A DNA stretch of 64,000 nucleotides from Lachnospiraceae bacterium (GCA_017936785.1 JAGBEV010000052.1:1-64000); one strand, 5' to 3'; counted from the first letter of the stretch, positions 25,963-36,533 are shown. Numbers and translations are program-made. Notes: a model not told the origin generated them from the letters alone.

Positions 25963-28900
25963 TGGAACAGATTATTTATTCTAAATTTTCCAATGAAAGA
26001 AGTAAAATATTAGCAATCAGAACTGACATTCTCCAGGATGAAACCGGAAGCCGGAGTGTAAGGAAATCCCCGGTCTATCCGGAGGGTGCAAAGCATGTGT
26101 TAAGTTCCCTGGAATGGGAGCAGAAACTGACTGAAAAGTATGCAGGCACCCGCATTCATTTAAACCATGGTGTTCAGGATGGTAACAGCGTGCGGTTTGA
26201 ATACCTGGAAGGAAAAACTCTGGAAAATATATTGGATGAGCTCTATGCTGAAGGCAAATATGATCAGCTAATAGAACTATTCCGAAATTATATAGACATA
26301 ATTCGAAGCGCTAACGGAGAAAAGAAATTTAAAGCAACCAAAGAATTTGAAAATGTTTTTGGCGCATTTCATGTGAACAGGGAATTAGCAGCAGCTGATT
26401 TTAATAATCTGGACATGGTTGTCAGCAATATAATTGTTTCTGATGATACATGGAATGTGATCGATTATGAATGGACCTTTGATTTTCCTATTCCTGTAAA
26501 CTTTATTATTTTCCGTATTATTCATTATTATGTTTATGAGACAGCAAAAAGAGAAGCCCTGCAAAAAGTGGGATTTTACCACATTTTCGGCATTACGGAA
26601 AGGGAACAGAAGGTCTATAGGGAATTGGAAGTGAATTTCCAGAAGTTTGTCATTCGTGGAATGACACCCATCAGTAATCTTTATCATTGCATTTCCAAAG
26701 GCGCTGTAAAATTAGATGAAATGCTGGAATTCAGAAAAAGGTTAGAGGAAGAAACGCGGGTTAAGGTCTATTTTGATTATGGAAACGGCTTTTCTGAGCA
26801 GGATACACAATGGTTTTATCCTGGAAATGAAAGAGGTAAAGAAGGCAGAATCATTGTCGGAGTGAAACCCGGCGTAAAAGGACTTCGTATCGATCCGGCA
26901 GAGGATGCATGTCTTGTGCAGGTAAATAAAATGGTGGGAAAGGCAGATTATACCTATGAATTGGAGTTTACCACCAATGCCAGACAGATTGGAAAAAGTT
27001 TGTATCTTTTTACAGAAGAAGATCCTTGGTTTTGTATTTCTAATTTAAGAGAAGGAACTATACAAATTTCTCTGGATTTTATTAAGGAGCCCTTAAACAT
27101 TGATTTTGCTGAAGGTCTGAAACTTGATGCGGATAAGGGCAGTATGGAATTGGAAAGACATCGTCTTAAAATAGAGGAGCTGATAAAGGCAGCAGATGAG
27201 CATAAGAAATATGTGGATTCGGCGCAACAGCGTATTACCATTGCAGAACAGAATGCAGCCATGGAAAGCCAGCGTGCAAACGGACAGGAACAAAGAGCCG
27301 TTGAATTGGAGAAGGTTATTGCGGATCTGAACCATAGGTTGTATTTGGCAGAGTCCTCTTTTCATGAAATTCAGGGTAGTTTCTGCTGGAAGATTACCAA
27401 GCCTGTACGACTTATAGGTATGGGAATCAGGGGATTTTTCAGAAGGCATTATTTTGTTAAAGGTTTTTTGCGTAATATCAAGCGGTTCTTTGTAATGGGT
27501 CCTAAGGGCATGAAACAATTTAATGCACAGGAACGTATAGCAAAGAGGTCTTTCCATGTGTATGATGAAATTTCCGTAACCTGCGATATGGCGGAGTTGG
27601 AAGAGCAAAGGAACACAACCTTTTCGTCACCTAAAAAGTTCAGTATCGTGGTACCGTTATATAATACACCGGAGCTCTATCTGCGTAAGATGATCGAGTC
27701 TGTTCTTTATCAGACCTATGACAATCTGGAATTGTGCATGGCAGATGGCAGTGATAAAGAACATAAGTATGTAAAGGATATCTGTAAGGAATATCGGTAT
27801 TATGATAAGCGTATTCATTACAAAAAATTAAAAAAGAATCTGGGCATTGCGGATAATACCAATGCCTGCCTTGAGATGACCACGGGAGATTATATTGTGC
27901 TATTTGATCATGATGATTTCCTGCATCCCTCAGCTTTATTTGAAAATATGAAAGCCATAGAAGAGAAGGGAGCGGATTTCCTGTATTCGGATGAGAATAC
28001 ATTCCATATGACCATCAATGATGCTTTTAATCCTCATTATAAGCCGGATTATGCACCGGATACACTGCGCAGCAATAACTATATCTGCCATTTATCCGTA
28101 TTCTCACGGGAACTTTATAAAAAGGTAGGCGGTTTCAGAAGGAATTTTGATGGAAGCCAGGATTATGATATTATTCTGCGCCTCACAGAGCAGGCAAAGT
28201 GTATTGTTCATATTCCCAAGGTATTGTATTTTTGGAGAGCTCATCCGGCATCTGTTGCCATGAATATACATGCAAAGGATTATTGTATCACTTCAGCAAA
28301 AAAGGCACTTTTGGAGCATTTCGACAGGGTCGGATTGAAGGGAACGGTGGAAGATTCCATGGTAATTTCCACATATCGGATTAAATATGAGTTAGATGAT
28401 AAACCTTTAGTCAGCATACTCATTCCAAATTGCGAGCATAAGGAAGATTTGCAGAAGTGTCTGGATTCCATATATGAAAAGTCTGCTTATCCGAATTTTG
28501 AAGTGGTCATTGTTGAAAATAACAGCAAGGATAAAGAAATTTTTGATTATTATGAAGAATTACAAAAAGAGCATGATAATCTCCGGGTAGTAGAATGGAA
28601 GGGAAAATTCAATTATGCAGCGATCAATAATTACGGTGCACAATATGCAGAAGGTGAGTATCTTCTTTTGCTGAATAATGATGTGGAGATCATCACAGAG
28701 GAATGGATAGAAGAAATGTTGATGTTTGCACAGCGTGAAGACGTGGGTGCCGTAGGAGTGAAACTTTTTTATCCTGATGATACTTTGCAGCATGCAGGTG
28801 TATATTTGGGTGTAGGAGGTGTTGCAGGACATTGTATGAAGGGAATATCCAAGGGAGATCCCGGATATTTTGGAAGAGCCTCCATTGCACAGAATGTAAG

Positions 28901-29258
28901 CTGTGTAACCGCAGCGTGCATGATGATTCCTGCAAAAGTTTTTAGGGAAATAGACGGTTTTGATGAAGAGTATGAGGTTGCTTTTAATGATGTGGATCTG
29001 TGCATGCGCATCAGAAAAGCCGGATATTTAATTGTATTTACCCCTTATGCGGAATTGTATCATTATGAGTCTAAGAGCCGGGGAACTGATGAGGAACCGG
29101 AGAAACGGGCAAGATTTGTTTCTGAGGTAAAACGTTTCCAGACACAATGGAAAGAGGAATTGCTTGCCGGTGATCCGTATTATAATCCAAATCTGACATT
29201 GGTTCGATATGATTATTCGCCCAAAAGTGCAGATGAACCTTCTTTGTGGATAATATAG
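25962..29258 (+). CDS. Kinase-like / coiled-coil / tandem GT2 fusion protein
   Basis: About 1,098 residues from ATG 25962 (a TTG three bases earlier is less likely). Residues ~1-260 form a protein-kinase-like fold with the key residues in order: Lys35 in VRKSP, Glu51/53, hinge EYLEGKTLE, catalytic Asp151-x4-Asn156, and metal Asp168 in VIDYEW. Residues ~393-466 are a charged heptad-like coiled coil. The first GT2 domain (~560-800) has IVVPLYNTP and DHDD649-652. The second (~815-1050) has ILIPNCEH, LLNNDVE and NDVDLCMR. The C-terminal GT half resembles the protein at 62477. Kinase and coiled coil recall WbdD, where the coiled coil sets chain length. I infer a bifunctional capping and glycosyltransferase protein. 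Confidence 0.8.
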   Translation: MEQIIYSKFSNERSKILAIRTDILQDETGSRSVRKSPVYPEGAKHVLSSLEWEQKLTEKYAGTRIHLNHGVQDGNSVRFEYLEGKTLENILDELYAEGKYDQLIELFRNYIDIIRSANGEKKFKATKEFENVFGAFHVNRELAAADFNNLDMVVSNIIVSDDTWNVIDYEWTFDFPIPVNFIIFRIIHYYVYETAKREALQKVGFYHIFGITEREQKVYRELEVNFQKFVIRGMTPISNLYHCISKGAVKLDEMLEFRKRLEEETRVKVYFDYGNGFSEQDTQWFYPGNERGKEGRIIVGVKPGVKGLRIDPAEDACLVQVNKMVGKADYTYELEFTTNARQIGKSLYLFTEEDPWFCISNLREGTIQISLDFIKEPLNIDFAEGLKLDADKGSMELERHRLKIEELIKAADEHKKYVDSAQQRITIAEQNAAMESQRANGQEQRAVELEKVIADLNHRLYLAESSFHEIQGSFCWKITKPVRLIGMGIRGFFRRHYFVKGFLRNIKRFFVMGPKGMKQFNAQERIAKRSFHVYDEISVTCDMAELEEQRNTTFSSPKKFSIVVPLYNTPELYLRKMIESVLYQTYDNLELCMADGSDKEHKYVKDICKEYRYYDKRIHYKKLKKNLGIADNTNACLEMTTGDYIVLFDHDDFLHPSALFENMKAIEEKGADFLYSDENTFHMTINDAFNPHYKPDYAPDTLRSNNYICHLSVFSRELYKKVGGFRRNFDGSQDYDIILRLTEQAKCIVHIPKVLYFWRAHPASVAMNIHAKDYCITSAKKALLEHFDRVGLKGTVEDSMVISTYRIKYELDDKPLVSILIPNCEHKEDLQKCLDSIYEKSAYPNFEVVIVENNSKDKEIFDYYEELQKEHDNLRVVEWKGKFNYAAINNYGAQYAEGEYLLLLNNDVEIITEEWIEEMLMFAQREDVGAVGVKLFYPDDTLQHAGVYLGVGGVAGHCMKGISKGDPGYFGRASIAQNVSCVTAACMMIPAKVFREIDGFDEEYEVAFNDVDLCMRIRKAGYLIVFTPYAELYHYESKSRGTDEEPEKRARFVSEVKRFQTQWKEELLAGDPYYNPNLTLVRYDYSPKSADEPSLWII

Positions 29259-29274
29259 ATGGGATAAATAAGGA

Positions 29275-32247
29275 ATGGACAGATTAAAGCAGGTCATGAA
29301 GACGATGTTCGGAAAAGTGAATATAGAAGAACTTTTTACAAGTCTGTTTTTTGGCTTGACTGTAATGCTGTGGGCAAATCCTCTGGAACCGGACCGCGTT
29401 GCAGTGGATTCCTTTGACCGTCAGATCGGACCGGGAATCCTGCAAAACAGTGATGTGTCAAAGATCATTTCTAATTTTAATAAATGGTTTTTACTATTGA
29501 TTATGGTCTTTGCAGTATGTTATGTGATTCTGAATCTGGTAAGAACGAAATGCAACAGATCCAGGGAAGTATGGGAATATATTCAGAAATGGCTGCCCTT
29601 TGCTTATGTTGCACTTGTTTTAAAATGTATCAATTATTTTCATACACTATTAAATGAGGAAAATGGCAGTGCTTTTTTTGCCGGAAATCTGGCAGCGCTC
29701 ATCTTATTTATGCTACTTGTGTATTATATAACAGATGCAGAAAAACTGATTCCGTTTTCCATGCTGGAAAAAATTCTTATTGGATCAATAGGGTGTTCTG
29801 TTCCCTTTGCCATGTTATTTGATGAAGAAGGGGAACTTTGGAAAACAGCATGTATTACATTTGCCCTTTGTTTTCTGTTATTATGTGGTGTCTTTGGATT
29901 TTTGTCTAAACGGATGAAACCGGAGAAAGTCTCAAAGGCAGGAGATGTAATCACTGTTCTCATGGCATTGTTTCCTACTATTACTTTTTTGTATATTGAA
30001 ACTGTCAATGTACTGAACCAGTATGAAATTTTTATCAATCGCCCCTTTTTATGGTATCAGGCAGGAAGTATCTGTTATCTGGTTCTGATCATCGTATGTG
30101 CTTTTTTAACAGTGGGCAGGTTTGATGGTGTGGTTAAAGATTGGAAAAGACTTGCTTATCCTCTTACAGTAATGGGAATCCAGCTTATGGGAATCCAATT
30201 CAGCCTTACTGCACAATATTCCCATGATCTAATGGAATCCGCTAATTATGGAGTTATGATCTCAGATTTTCTGACAGCCGGAAAGATTCCTGTTGTGGAA
30301 ACCTACGGAGGACATCAGCTTGAGCGGGTGTTGTCGGGAGTGCTTTATGGAGTTATAAACGGAGATTATGCGGGAGCTGTTTTTTCACCTTATTTTGAAA
30401 TTCGCAATGTAGTGATTATCCTTCTCCTCTATTTTGTTATTAAAAATATTCTTGACAGGGAAACTGCATTTTTATTTGTATTATTTGTGCCTTTCTATGG
30501 CAATGTTTATTACTGGGGTATGGGTCTGCTGATTGTTCTGGCTTTCTGGAGCTTTATGAAAAAGCAATCGGGAGTGCGTATTACCCTGTTGTGGCTGTCC
30601 TGTGTTTTTTGTGTGTTGTACAGGCTTGATCTGGGATACTCTTTTACCTTAGCAATGATGTTGACGCTGATATGCTATCTTACCATGGAGAAAAAGTGGA
30701 ATATGGTGAAAAAGATTCTGATTCCACTTATTGTCATCGGAATTGCAGGCGTTTCTTTATGGTTTGGAATCTGTTTTGCAAAAGATATCAATCCTGTCAG
30801 CCGTCTGATAGAATTTTTAAATATCAGTCTGTCTAACCATGTATGGGGAAGGGCATCTTTAGGTAATGAAGGATTTACCATGTATGTTGTTGCGTATATC
30901 TTTTTGCCTGTATTGGTGCTGTTTTCTGTTGCCTTTCTGTTATTAAAGGGTAGAGAACTCAGAAAGGAAAGAGGAAATGCGTATTATCTTTGCATTATGC
31001 TGGGATTTGCATATCTGATGAATTTTTCCAGAGGAATTGTCCGCCATTCCATGTTTGAAAATATTACGTTTGTAGCATTCTGGTGTGCATTCCTGTATTT
31101 ATCTGTGGGGCTGGCATTTTATCATAAAAAGGCAGCCTTTGTAGGAATATATTTTCTTGGACTGGTTGTTGTAAATCAACTGCTGCTAAATCAGGAAATT
31201 TTAAAGGAACAGCCGGTGATCACTGCTGCAGCGTCAAGGGAAAATGTATTTGTAAAGTCATGGAAACAGAAGGAAAACAATTACTGGGGGCTGCTGCAGG
31301 AAAAGGTTCAAAGGGCAGTATGGTCTGAAGAATTGGAAGCCAACGCTCTTCCACTGGAAACCATATGTGAATTATTTCTGAAAGAAGACGAAACCTATGC
31401 TGAGCTGCTGAATAAGGATTTTCTGTATGCGGTATTATTGAGAGAGTCTCCCATGTATATGTGTCAGGCACCGCTTTTGGTTTCCGGTGAGGCAACGCAG
31501 GAAGCATTGGTAAAGCAGATTGACACAGCCCATTGTCCTATTGTTTTGTTACCATCAAGTCAGGCGGAGGGATTTGAGGTGCAGACAGACGGAACTGCAA
31601 ATAATGTCAGAAATTATAAGGTTATGGAATATGTTTACCAGAATTACAGACCTTTATTGTGTTATGATGATACGGCTGTCTGGTGTCTGCAGGATCGATA
31701 TGAAGAGTATAGATCTATAGCTGAAGAATATATGTTAAGCCCATTATCAAAGACTTCCGGTTACGTTCCCATGGAACTGGCTGATTATGGATATGACGGG
31801 GGAAATGCGGCAGATGGAGAGATGACATATTATCCGTTTCTCCATCAATATGACCTGTGGGATCTGGCAATGCTCTGGGGAAATTTTGATAAGGAAGAAG
31901 CCTGTAAAAATCCTTCTCTGACGGTGCCGGATATGAATGAATCAGGAATATATGTATTTGATGCCATTGAAGATGAAGAGAAAGAAAAAGGCAATTATCT
32001 TATGGTAAATATGAATGAGCCTGAAGATGAAATATATGTGTGTGTAGAATTAGGAATTTATGAAGAAGATGTGTTCAACGAAAAATATGAATATATATAT
32101 AGGACTGATAGTGATATGGAACGTTATCTGATCAGGATCAGCAGTGACTATTACTGGTATGCAGAGGATATCAATGCAGTCCGGATCAGGGATATTCAGG
32201 GAAATCTTTTGCAGGATGTGAGTCTGGATGTTTTGCAGGGAGACTAA
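29275..32247 (+). CDS. Large multi-pass membrane protein with soluble C-terminal domain
   Basis: 990 residues. Roughly 14-16 hydrophobic segments fill residues ~10-650. A ~340-residue, mostly acidic soluble part follows and ends in a beta-rich segment (EEDVFNEKYEY, NAVRIRDIQGN). The topology is that of GT-C-type glycosyltransferases or related surface-glycan membrane proteins, but no catalytic motif is certain. ETYGGHQLERVL after the hydrophobic half may be a loop facing outside. It follows the kinase-GT fusion by 16 bases and precedes another membrane protein by three, so it belongs to the export cluster. I do not recognise a specific family. Confidence 0.65.
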   Translation: MDRLKQVMKTMFGKVNIEELFTSLFFGLTVMLWANPLEPDRVAVDSFDRQIGPGILQNSDVSKIISNFNKWFLLLIMVFAVCYVILNLVRTKCNRSREVWEYIQKWLPFAYVALVLKCINYFHTLLNEENGSAFFAGNLAALILFMLLVYYITDAEKLIPFSMLEKILIGSIGCSVPFAMLFDEEGELWKTACITFALCFLLLCGVFGFLSKRMKPEKVSKAGDVITVLMALFPTITFLYIETVNVLNQYEIFINRPFLWYQAGSICYLVLIIVCAFLTVGRFDGVVKDWKRLAYPLTVMGIQLMGIQFSLTAQYSHDLMESANYGVMISDFLTAGKIPVVETYGGHQLERVLSGVLYGVINGDYAGAVFSPYFEIRNVVIILLLYFVIKNILDRETAFLFVLFVPFYGNVYYWGMGLLIVLAFWSFMKKQSGVRITLLWLSCVFCVLYRLDLGYSFTLAMMLTLICYLTMEKKWNMVKKILIPLIVIGIAGVSLWFGICFAKDINPVSRLIEFLNISLSNHVWGRASLGNEGFTMYVVAYIFLPVLVLFSVAFLLLKGRELRKERGNAYYLCIMLGFAYLMNFSRGIVRHSMFENITFVAFWCAFLYLSVGLAFYHKKAAFVGIYFLGLVVVNQLLLNQEILKEQPVITAAASRENVFVKSWKQKENNYWGLLQEKVQRAVWSEELEANALPLETICELFLKEDETYAELLNKDFLYAVLLRESPMYMCQAPLLVSGEATQEALVKQIDTAHCPIVLLPSSQAEGFEVQTDGTANNVRNYKVMEYVYQNYRPLLCYDDTAVWCLQDRYEEYRSIAEEYMLSPLSKTSGYVPMELADYGYDGGNAADGEMTYYPFLHQYDLWDLAMLWGNFDKEEACKNPSLTVPDMNESGIYVFDAIEDEEKEKGNYLMVNMNEPEDEIYVCVELGIYEEDVFNEKYEYIYRTDSDMERYLIRISSDYYWYAEDINAVRIRDIQGNLLQDVSLDVLQGD

Positions 32248-32250
32248 ATT

Positions 32251-33633
32251 ATGAAAAAAATGAAGAAGGAAACAATCAATATAATTATATATGTGCTGCT
32301 GTTCCTGGCAGGAATTACAGTTTGTTTTTTAAGGACTTCATACGCAGTCATGTCTCCTGTTATGTATACGGAAGATGGTTCCTGGATCAGCGCTATTATT
32401 GAAAATGGACTGATAGATACCTGTCTGACGGCGAAAGGTTCTTATCTGGTTGCAGGAAACGTTCTTCTTTTGTATATATCATGGTGGCTGAATTTACTCT
32501 TTTTTGGAGCAAATCTTACGTATCTGCCGGTTTTTGTTGCACTTGTTTCCTATGTGTATTATGTGGTTTTAGCAGGACTTCCCCTTTATCTCATGAAGAA
32601 TTTAATGGATATAAAGGCAAGGATTATCCTGTATTTTGCAATTCTTTGTGTTCCGATGGGAACTTCGATATCTGAAGTTTATGGCAGAATCAGTAATATT
32701 GGTTATGGATGTTTCTTTATTGCATTTATATTGATGCTGTATTTGTTTTTGGAGAAAAATTCAAAACATTCCATCAAAACTGCAGGTGCATATGCAGGAT
32801 TGTTGTTGTGCTGTGTAACAAATCCAACCTGTTATATTATTTTGGCAGTAGTACTTCTTTGGAATATGTGGAAGGCTTTTCGGGTATATGGATTTAAACT
32901 GGTGTTAAAGTGGGAAGGGATTCTTATTTTTATAACCGGCATATTGGCATGTATTTCATTGATTTTGATGTATTTGAACAAACATATGGAAATTGGGCAG
33001 GAGTCTGTGGAAATTGTATCCGGTGGATTGATCGAATACTTCTTCAGAGCTTTGGCATTTGTTTTTATGTGGCCGTTTTACTGTTCCATGAATGATATAT
33101 GGGCAGTTGTGATTTTGATGCTGATGATTGGTTTTTTTGCCTTTTCTTTTTGGATGGTCAAGGACAAAACCTATCGTATTCTTTTGGCGTTGTCTTATGG
33201 AGCAACCATATTTTATACTGTTATCACATTGTTTATGCGAAAGACGCTGACTTCCCAGCTAAGCGGTTATACTACGACTTTTCCTGACAGATACTTTTAT
33301 GTACAGGAATTACTTGTTTTGTTGGATTTTTGCATTATATTATCTGCGGTATTTCAGAAGAAAATATCCAATAAGGTTTGGGATAAGATTGTATTAGGAA
33401 TATTCGGAGTGGCAGTTCTGGTAAATGTGTTCCATTTGAAACAGATTTTTGAACTGAATCATTCCCAATATATTGATTGTTCCGTAACCTTTGCGCAAAT
33501 GGTAGAAAGTGCTTATGATGCACAGGGAGAGCAGGAAAGCTACAATGTGGAAATTCCCATACCCGGATTTTCAATGGAACTGCCTGCAAAGTATGTGAAG
33601 GCTACAGTAGAATATAACAGAGGAGGTTCATAA
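32251..33633 (+). CDS. Multi-pass membrane protein, unknown (GT-C-like topology)
   Basis: 460 residues with about 11 hydrophobic segments and a short soluble C-terminus. An acidic loop after the first helix (VMYTEDGSWISAI) resembles the Asp/Glu loop that GT-C enzymes place outside the membrane, but this is weak evidence. It is three bases after the 990-residue membrane protein, and its TAA overlaps the following ATG. It may transfer a side sugar from a polyprenyl-phosphate carrier made by one of the adjacent DPM1-like GT2 enzymes; this is inference. Confidence 0.6.
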   Translation: MKKMKKETINIIIYVLLFLAGITVCFLRTSYAVMSPVMYTEDGSWISAIIENGLIDTCLTAKGSYLVAGNVLLLYISWWLNLLFFGANLTYLPVFVALVSYVYYVVLAGLPLYLMKNLMDIKARIILYFAILCVPMGTSISEVYGRISNIGYGCFFIAFILMLYLFLEKNSKHSIKTAGAYAGLLLCCVTNPTCYIILAVVLLWNMWKAFRVYGFKLVLKWEGILIFITGILACISLILMYLNKHMEIGQESVEIVSGGLIEYFFRALAFVFMWPFYCSMNDIWAVVILMLMIGFFAFSFWMVKDKTYRILLALSYGATIFYTVITLFMRKTLTSQLSGYTTTFPDRYFYVQELLVLLDFCIILSAVFQKKISNKVWDKIVLGIFGVAVLVNVFHLKQIFELNHSQYIDCSVTFAQMVESAYDAQGEQESYNVEIPIPGFSMELPAKYVKATVEYNRGGS

Positions 33634-34424
33634 TGGTTTTTGAACGTCAAAAAGGAGTTCCACGTTTTTATTGTAATGAATATGAAGGAAAGACAAAAGA
33701 TTATTGTGTGTTGATTCCCATCATAAATGAAGGAAACCGGATTCATAAGGAGCTGGCAAGAGCCAGAAAAGCAGGAATCTCCGAACATGCAGATATTATC
33801 ATCTGCGACGGAGGATCAAATGATGGCTCCACAGAAGATGAATTAATGAAAAAACTGCAGGTCAATACACTTTTGGTCAAGGATGATGAAGGTAAACAGG
33901 GGGCACAGCTCCGTATGGGAATCTGGTTTGCCCTTCAAAGAGGTTATGAGGGTATTATAACCATTGATGGAAATAATAAAGATAGTATTGAAGATATTCC
34001 CAGGTTTATTGATAAATTAAAAGAGGGATATGATCTTATTCAGGGATCACGCTTCGTAAAAGGCGGAAAAGCGGTCAATACGCCTTTTATCAGGCTTGTA
34101 TCCGTAAGATTGATCCATGCGCCGGTCATTTCCCTTACTGCAAGGCAGTGGTTTACGGATACGACTAACGCATATAGGGCATATTCAAGAAGATATCTGA
34201 CAGATGAGAGGGTACAGCCCCTAAGAGATATCTTTATGACCTATGAATTGCTTGCCTATCTGTCTGTCCGTGCTACCAGGATCGGTATGAAGGCATGTGA
34301 GATTCCTGTTACAAGAGCTTATCCAAAGAAAGGAAAGACGCCTACCAAGATATCGTTTTTTAAAGGCAACAGTGAATTAATGAAGATACTGTTTGCAAAT
34401 CTTTTGGGGAAATATAACCCGTAA
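33633..34424 (+). CDS. GT2 glycosyltransferase (dolichyl/polyprenyl-phosphate sugar synthase type)
   Basis: A 263-residue single-domain GT2. The nucleotide-binding strand reads VLIPIINEGNRI, then IIICDGGSNDGSTED. The metal-binding segment is ITIDGNNKDSIEDIPRF, and QGSRFVKGG follows. The domain order fits enzymes that charge polyprenyl phosphate with one sugar, though no transmembrane helices are present. The start overlaps the previous stop (TAATG), linking it with the membrane protein that could use its product. Confidence 0.8.
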   Translation: MVFERQKGVPRFYCNEYEGKTKDYCVLIPIINEGNRIHKELARARKAGISEHADIIICDGGSNDGSTEDELMKKLQVNTLLVKDDEGKQGAQLRMGIWFALQRGYEGIITIDGNNKDSIEDIPRFIDKLKEGYDLIQGSRFVKGGKAVNTPFIRLVSVRLIHAPVISLTARQWFTDTTNAYRAYSRRYLTDERVQPLRDIFMTYELLAYLSVRATRIGMKACEIPVTRAYPKKGKTPTKISFFKGNSELMKILFANLLGKYNP

Positions 34425-34458
34425 AGAAATGCCGGACAGGATGATAAAAGAGGGATGA

Positions 34459-35589
34459 ATGATGAAATATGACAAGATCATAATCGGAGCCGGTTTATAC
34501 GGTTTGTATTCAGCAGAATTCTGCGGCAGAAGAGGAGAACATGTATTAGTATTGGAATGTGATCCTACGCCATTCAGAAGGGCTACTTATATCAATCAGG
34601 CAAGAGTGCATCAGGGATATCATTATCCCAGAAGCATTTCCACAGCCATGAAATCTGCGGGATATTTTGAACGGTTCAATAAGGATTACGGCTTTTGCAT
34701 CAACCGGGAATTTGATAAGATTTATGCAACATCTGCAGAATACTCATGGTCTGATGGAGAACAGTTCTTGAAATTCTGTAAAGCAGCAGGAATTCCCTGT
34801 GAAGAACTTCATCCGGATCGTTTCTTTAAGCCGGGGATGTGTGACGGAGCTTTTCTCACAAGAGAATATACCTATGATGCCATGATCCTGAAGGATTATC
34901 TGCTTGATAAGATTGCAAATTATCCCAATGTGGAAATCAGGTATGAAGCAAAAATCCAGAAAATAGAAAAGGAAACGGATTGTTACGCACTGATGATGGC
35001 TGATGGGACAACCTATGAAACCGGTTTTCTGTTAAATGCCACCTATGCCTCCACCAATCAGATCCTGGATATGATCGGATATGAAAAGTTTGGCATTAAA
35101 TATGAATTATGTGAGATCATTCTGTGTGATGTGAATGAAAAGCTGAACCAATTTGGTTTTACAGTTATGGATGGTCCGTTTTTTTCCATTATGCCTTTTG
35201 GAAAGACAGGAGTACATTCCCTGACATCCGTTACTTTTACACCGCATACCACAAGCTATGATCCGACGCCGACCTTTAGCTGTCAGGAAGGAAATGAAGA
35301 CTTTTGTAATCCTGCGCATCTGGGTAATTGTAATGACTGTCCCCATAAGCCGCAGACAGCATTTCCCTATATGGCAAATCTGGCAAGGAAATATCTGAAG
35401 GATGAATATGAATTTACCTATAAAGGTTCTTTGTTTTCCATGAAACCAATCCTGGTAAGCTCGGAAATCGATGATTCCAGGCCAACGGTAGTCAGAACCT
35501 ATTCAAAGAATCCTACCTGTGTAGGTGTTCTGTCTGGTAAAATAAATACAGTATACGATTTGGATGAGGTGTTGAGCGATGAAGAATAA
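34459..35589 (+). CDS. FAD-dependent oxidoreductase (DAO family)
   Basis: 376 residues with the N-terminal dinucleotide motif KIIIGAGLYGLYSAEF and the acidic strand VLVLECD, matching the D-amino-acid-oxidase-type FAD family. A Cys-rich stretch near residue 280 (EDFCNPAHLGNCNDCPH) could bind a metal and is unusual. ATGs at 34459 and 34462 are both possible after AGAGGG. It overlaps the next GT2 gene by 11 bases. In a glycan operon it may oxidise a sugar or amino sugar, but no substrate can be named. Confidence 0.75.
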   Translation: MMKYDKIIIGAGLYGLYSAEFCGRRGEHVLVLECDPTPFRRATYINQARVHQGYHYPRSISTAMKSAGYFERFNKDYGFCINREFDKIYATSAEYSWSDGEQFLKFCKAAGIPCEELHPDRFFKPGMCDGAFLTREYTYDAMILKDYLLDKIANYPNVEIRYEAKIQKIEKETDCYALMMADGTTYETGFLLNATYASTNQILDMIGYEKFGIKYELCEIILCDVNEKLNQFGFTVMDGPFFSIMPFGKTGVHSLTSVTFTPHTTSYDPTPTFSCQEGNEDFCNPAHLGNCNDCPHKPQTAFPYMANLARKYLKDEYEFTYKGSLFSMKPILVSSEIDDSRPTVVRTYSKNPTCVGVLSGKINTVYDLDEVLSDEE

Positions 35590-36517
35590 AGAGAAAAATT
35601 TTATTTCCGCAGTGGTATATGTGCACAATGACGGAGAAAAACTGGAAGGTTTTTTAAAAGAGCTGATCCATACGCTGGAAAATAATTTTGAAAAATCCGA
35701 GATTATCTGTGTCAATGATGCATCGGGAGATTCCAGCGTTGCCGCCATTAAGAAAGCGTCGGCAGAGGCAGCGCATACTACAGTTTCCATTTTGAATATG
35801 AGCTACTTCCATGGAGTGGAGCTTGCCATGAATGCAGGAGTGGATCTGTCCATTGGAGATTTTGTGCTGGAATTTGATTCGGCAGTATTTGATTATCCGG
35901 TGGATACCATTATGAAGGTATATTACAAGTCTCTGGAAGGATATGATATTGTCAGCGCACTTCCTGATAAGAAGGAACGTTTTTCTTCCAGAATGTTTTA
36001 TCGGATATTCAACCGTTTTACCGCCTTGTCTTACGAGATGCAGACGGAACGGTTCCGGGTTTTGAGCAGGCGTGTTATTAACAGGATCAGCAGTATGAAT
36101 AAGACTGTTCCTTACAGAAAGGCTGTTTATGCAAACTGCGGGCTGAAGACCACAGGGTTAAAATATGAAGTTACAGACAGATCTCAGATCAGGGAGGATA
36201 AGACAGAGAAACGCTACCGTAAGAATCTGGCTGTCGACACACTGATCCTGTTTACTGAGGTGGGCTACAGCTTTTCTATGTGTATGACAGTGCTCATGAT
36301 GCTGGTGGCAGCATTTGTGGCTGTTTATGCCATTGTATTTTATGCAACCAACAATCCGGTTCAGGGCTGGACAACCACGATCCTGTTTATGGCTTTTGCC
36401 TTTTTCGGATTGTTTGGTATTTTAACTATAGTTATCAAATACCTGGCGATTCTGGTGGATCTGGTATTCAAGAGAAAGCATTACAGTTTTGAAAGTATTG
36501 AGAAGCTTACGAAATAG
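35579..36517 (+). CDS. GT2 glycosyltransferase with two C-terminal membrane helices (ArnC/GtrB-like)
   Basis: 312 residues. An N-terminal GT2 domain (SAVVYVHNDGEKL, IICVNDASGDSS, VLEFDSAVFDYP) is followed by two hydrophobic helices at ~225-290, as in ArnC, GtrB and CsbB polyprenyl-phosphate glycosyltransferases. The metal motif EFDSA lacks the usual second Asp of DxD, so the charge arrangement differs from the family norm. It starts within the end of the FAD enzyme gene. Probable role: loading a sugar onto polyprenyl phosphate for a GT-C enzyme. Confidence 0.8.
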   Translation: MKNKEKNFISAVVYVHNDGEKLEGFLKELIHTLENNFEKSEIICVNDASGDSSVAAIKKASAEAAHTTVSILNMSYFHGVELAMNAGVDLSIGDFVLEFDSAVFDYPVDTIMKVYYKSLEGYDIVSALPDKKERFSSRMFYRIFNRFTALSYEMQTERFRVLSRRVINRISSMNKTVPYRKAVYANCGLKTTGLKYEVTDRSQIREDKTEKRYRKNLAVDTLILFTEVGYSFSMCMTVLMMLVAAFVAVYAIVFYATNNPVQGWTTTILFMAFAFFGLFGILTIVIKYLAILVDLVFKRKHYSFESIEKLTK

Positions 36518-36533
36518 AAAGGTTTGAAAAAGT

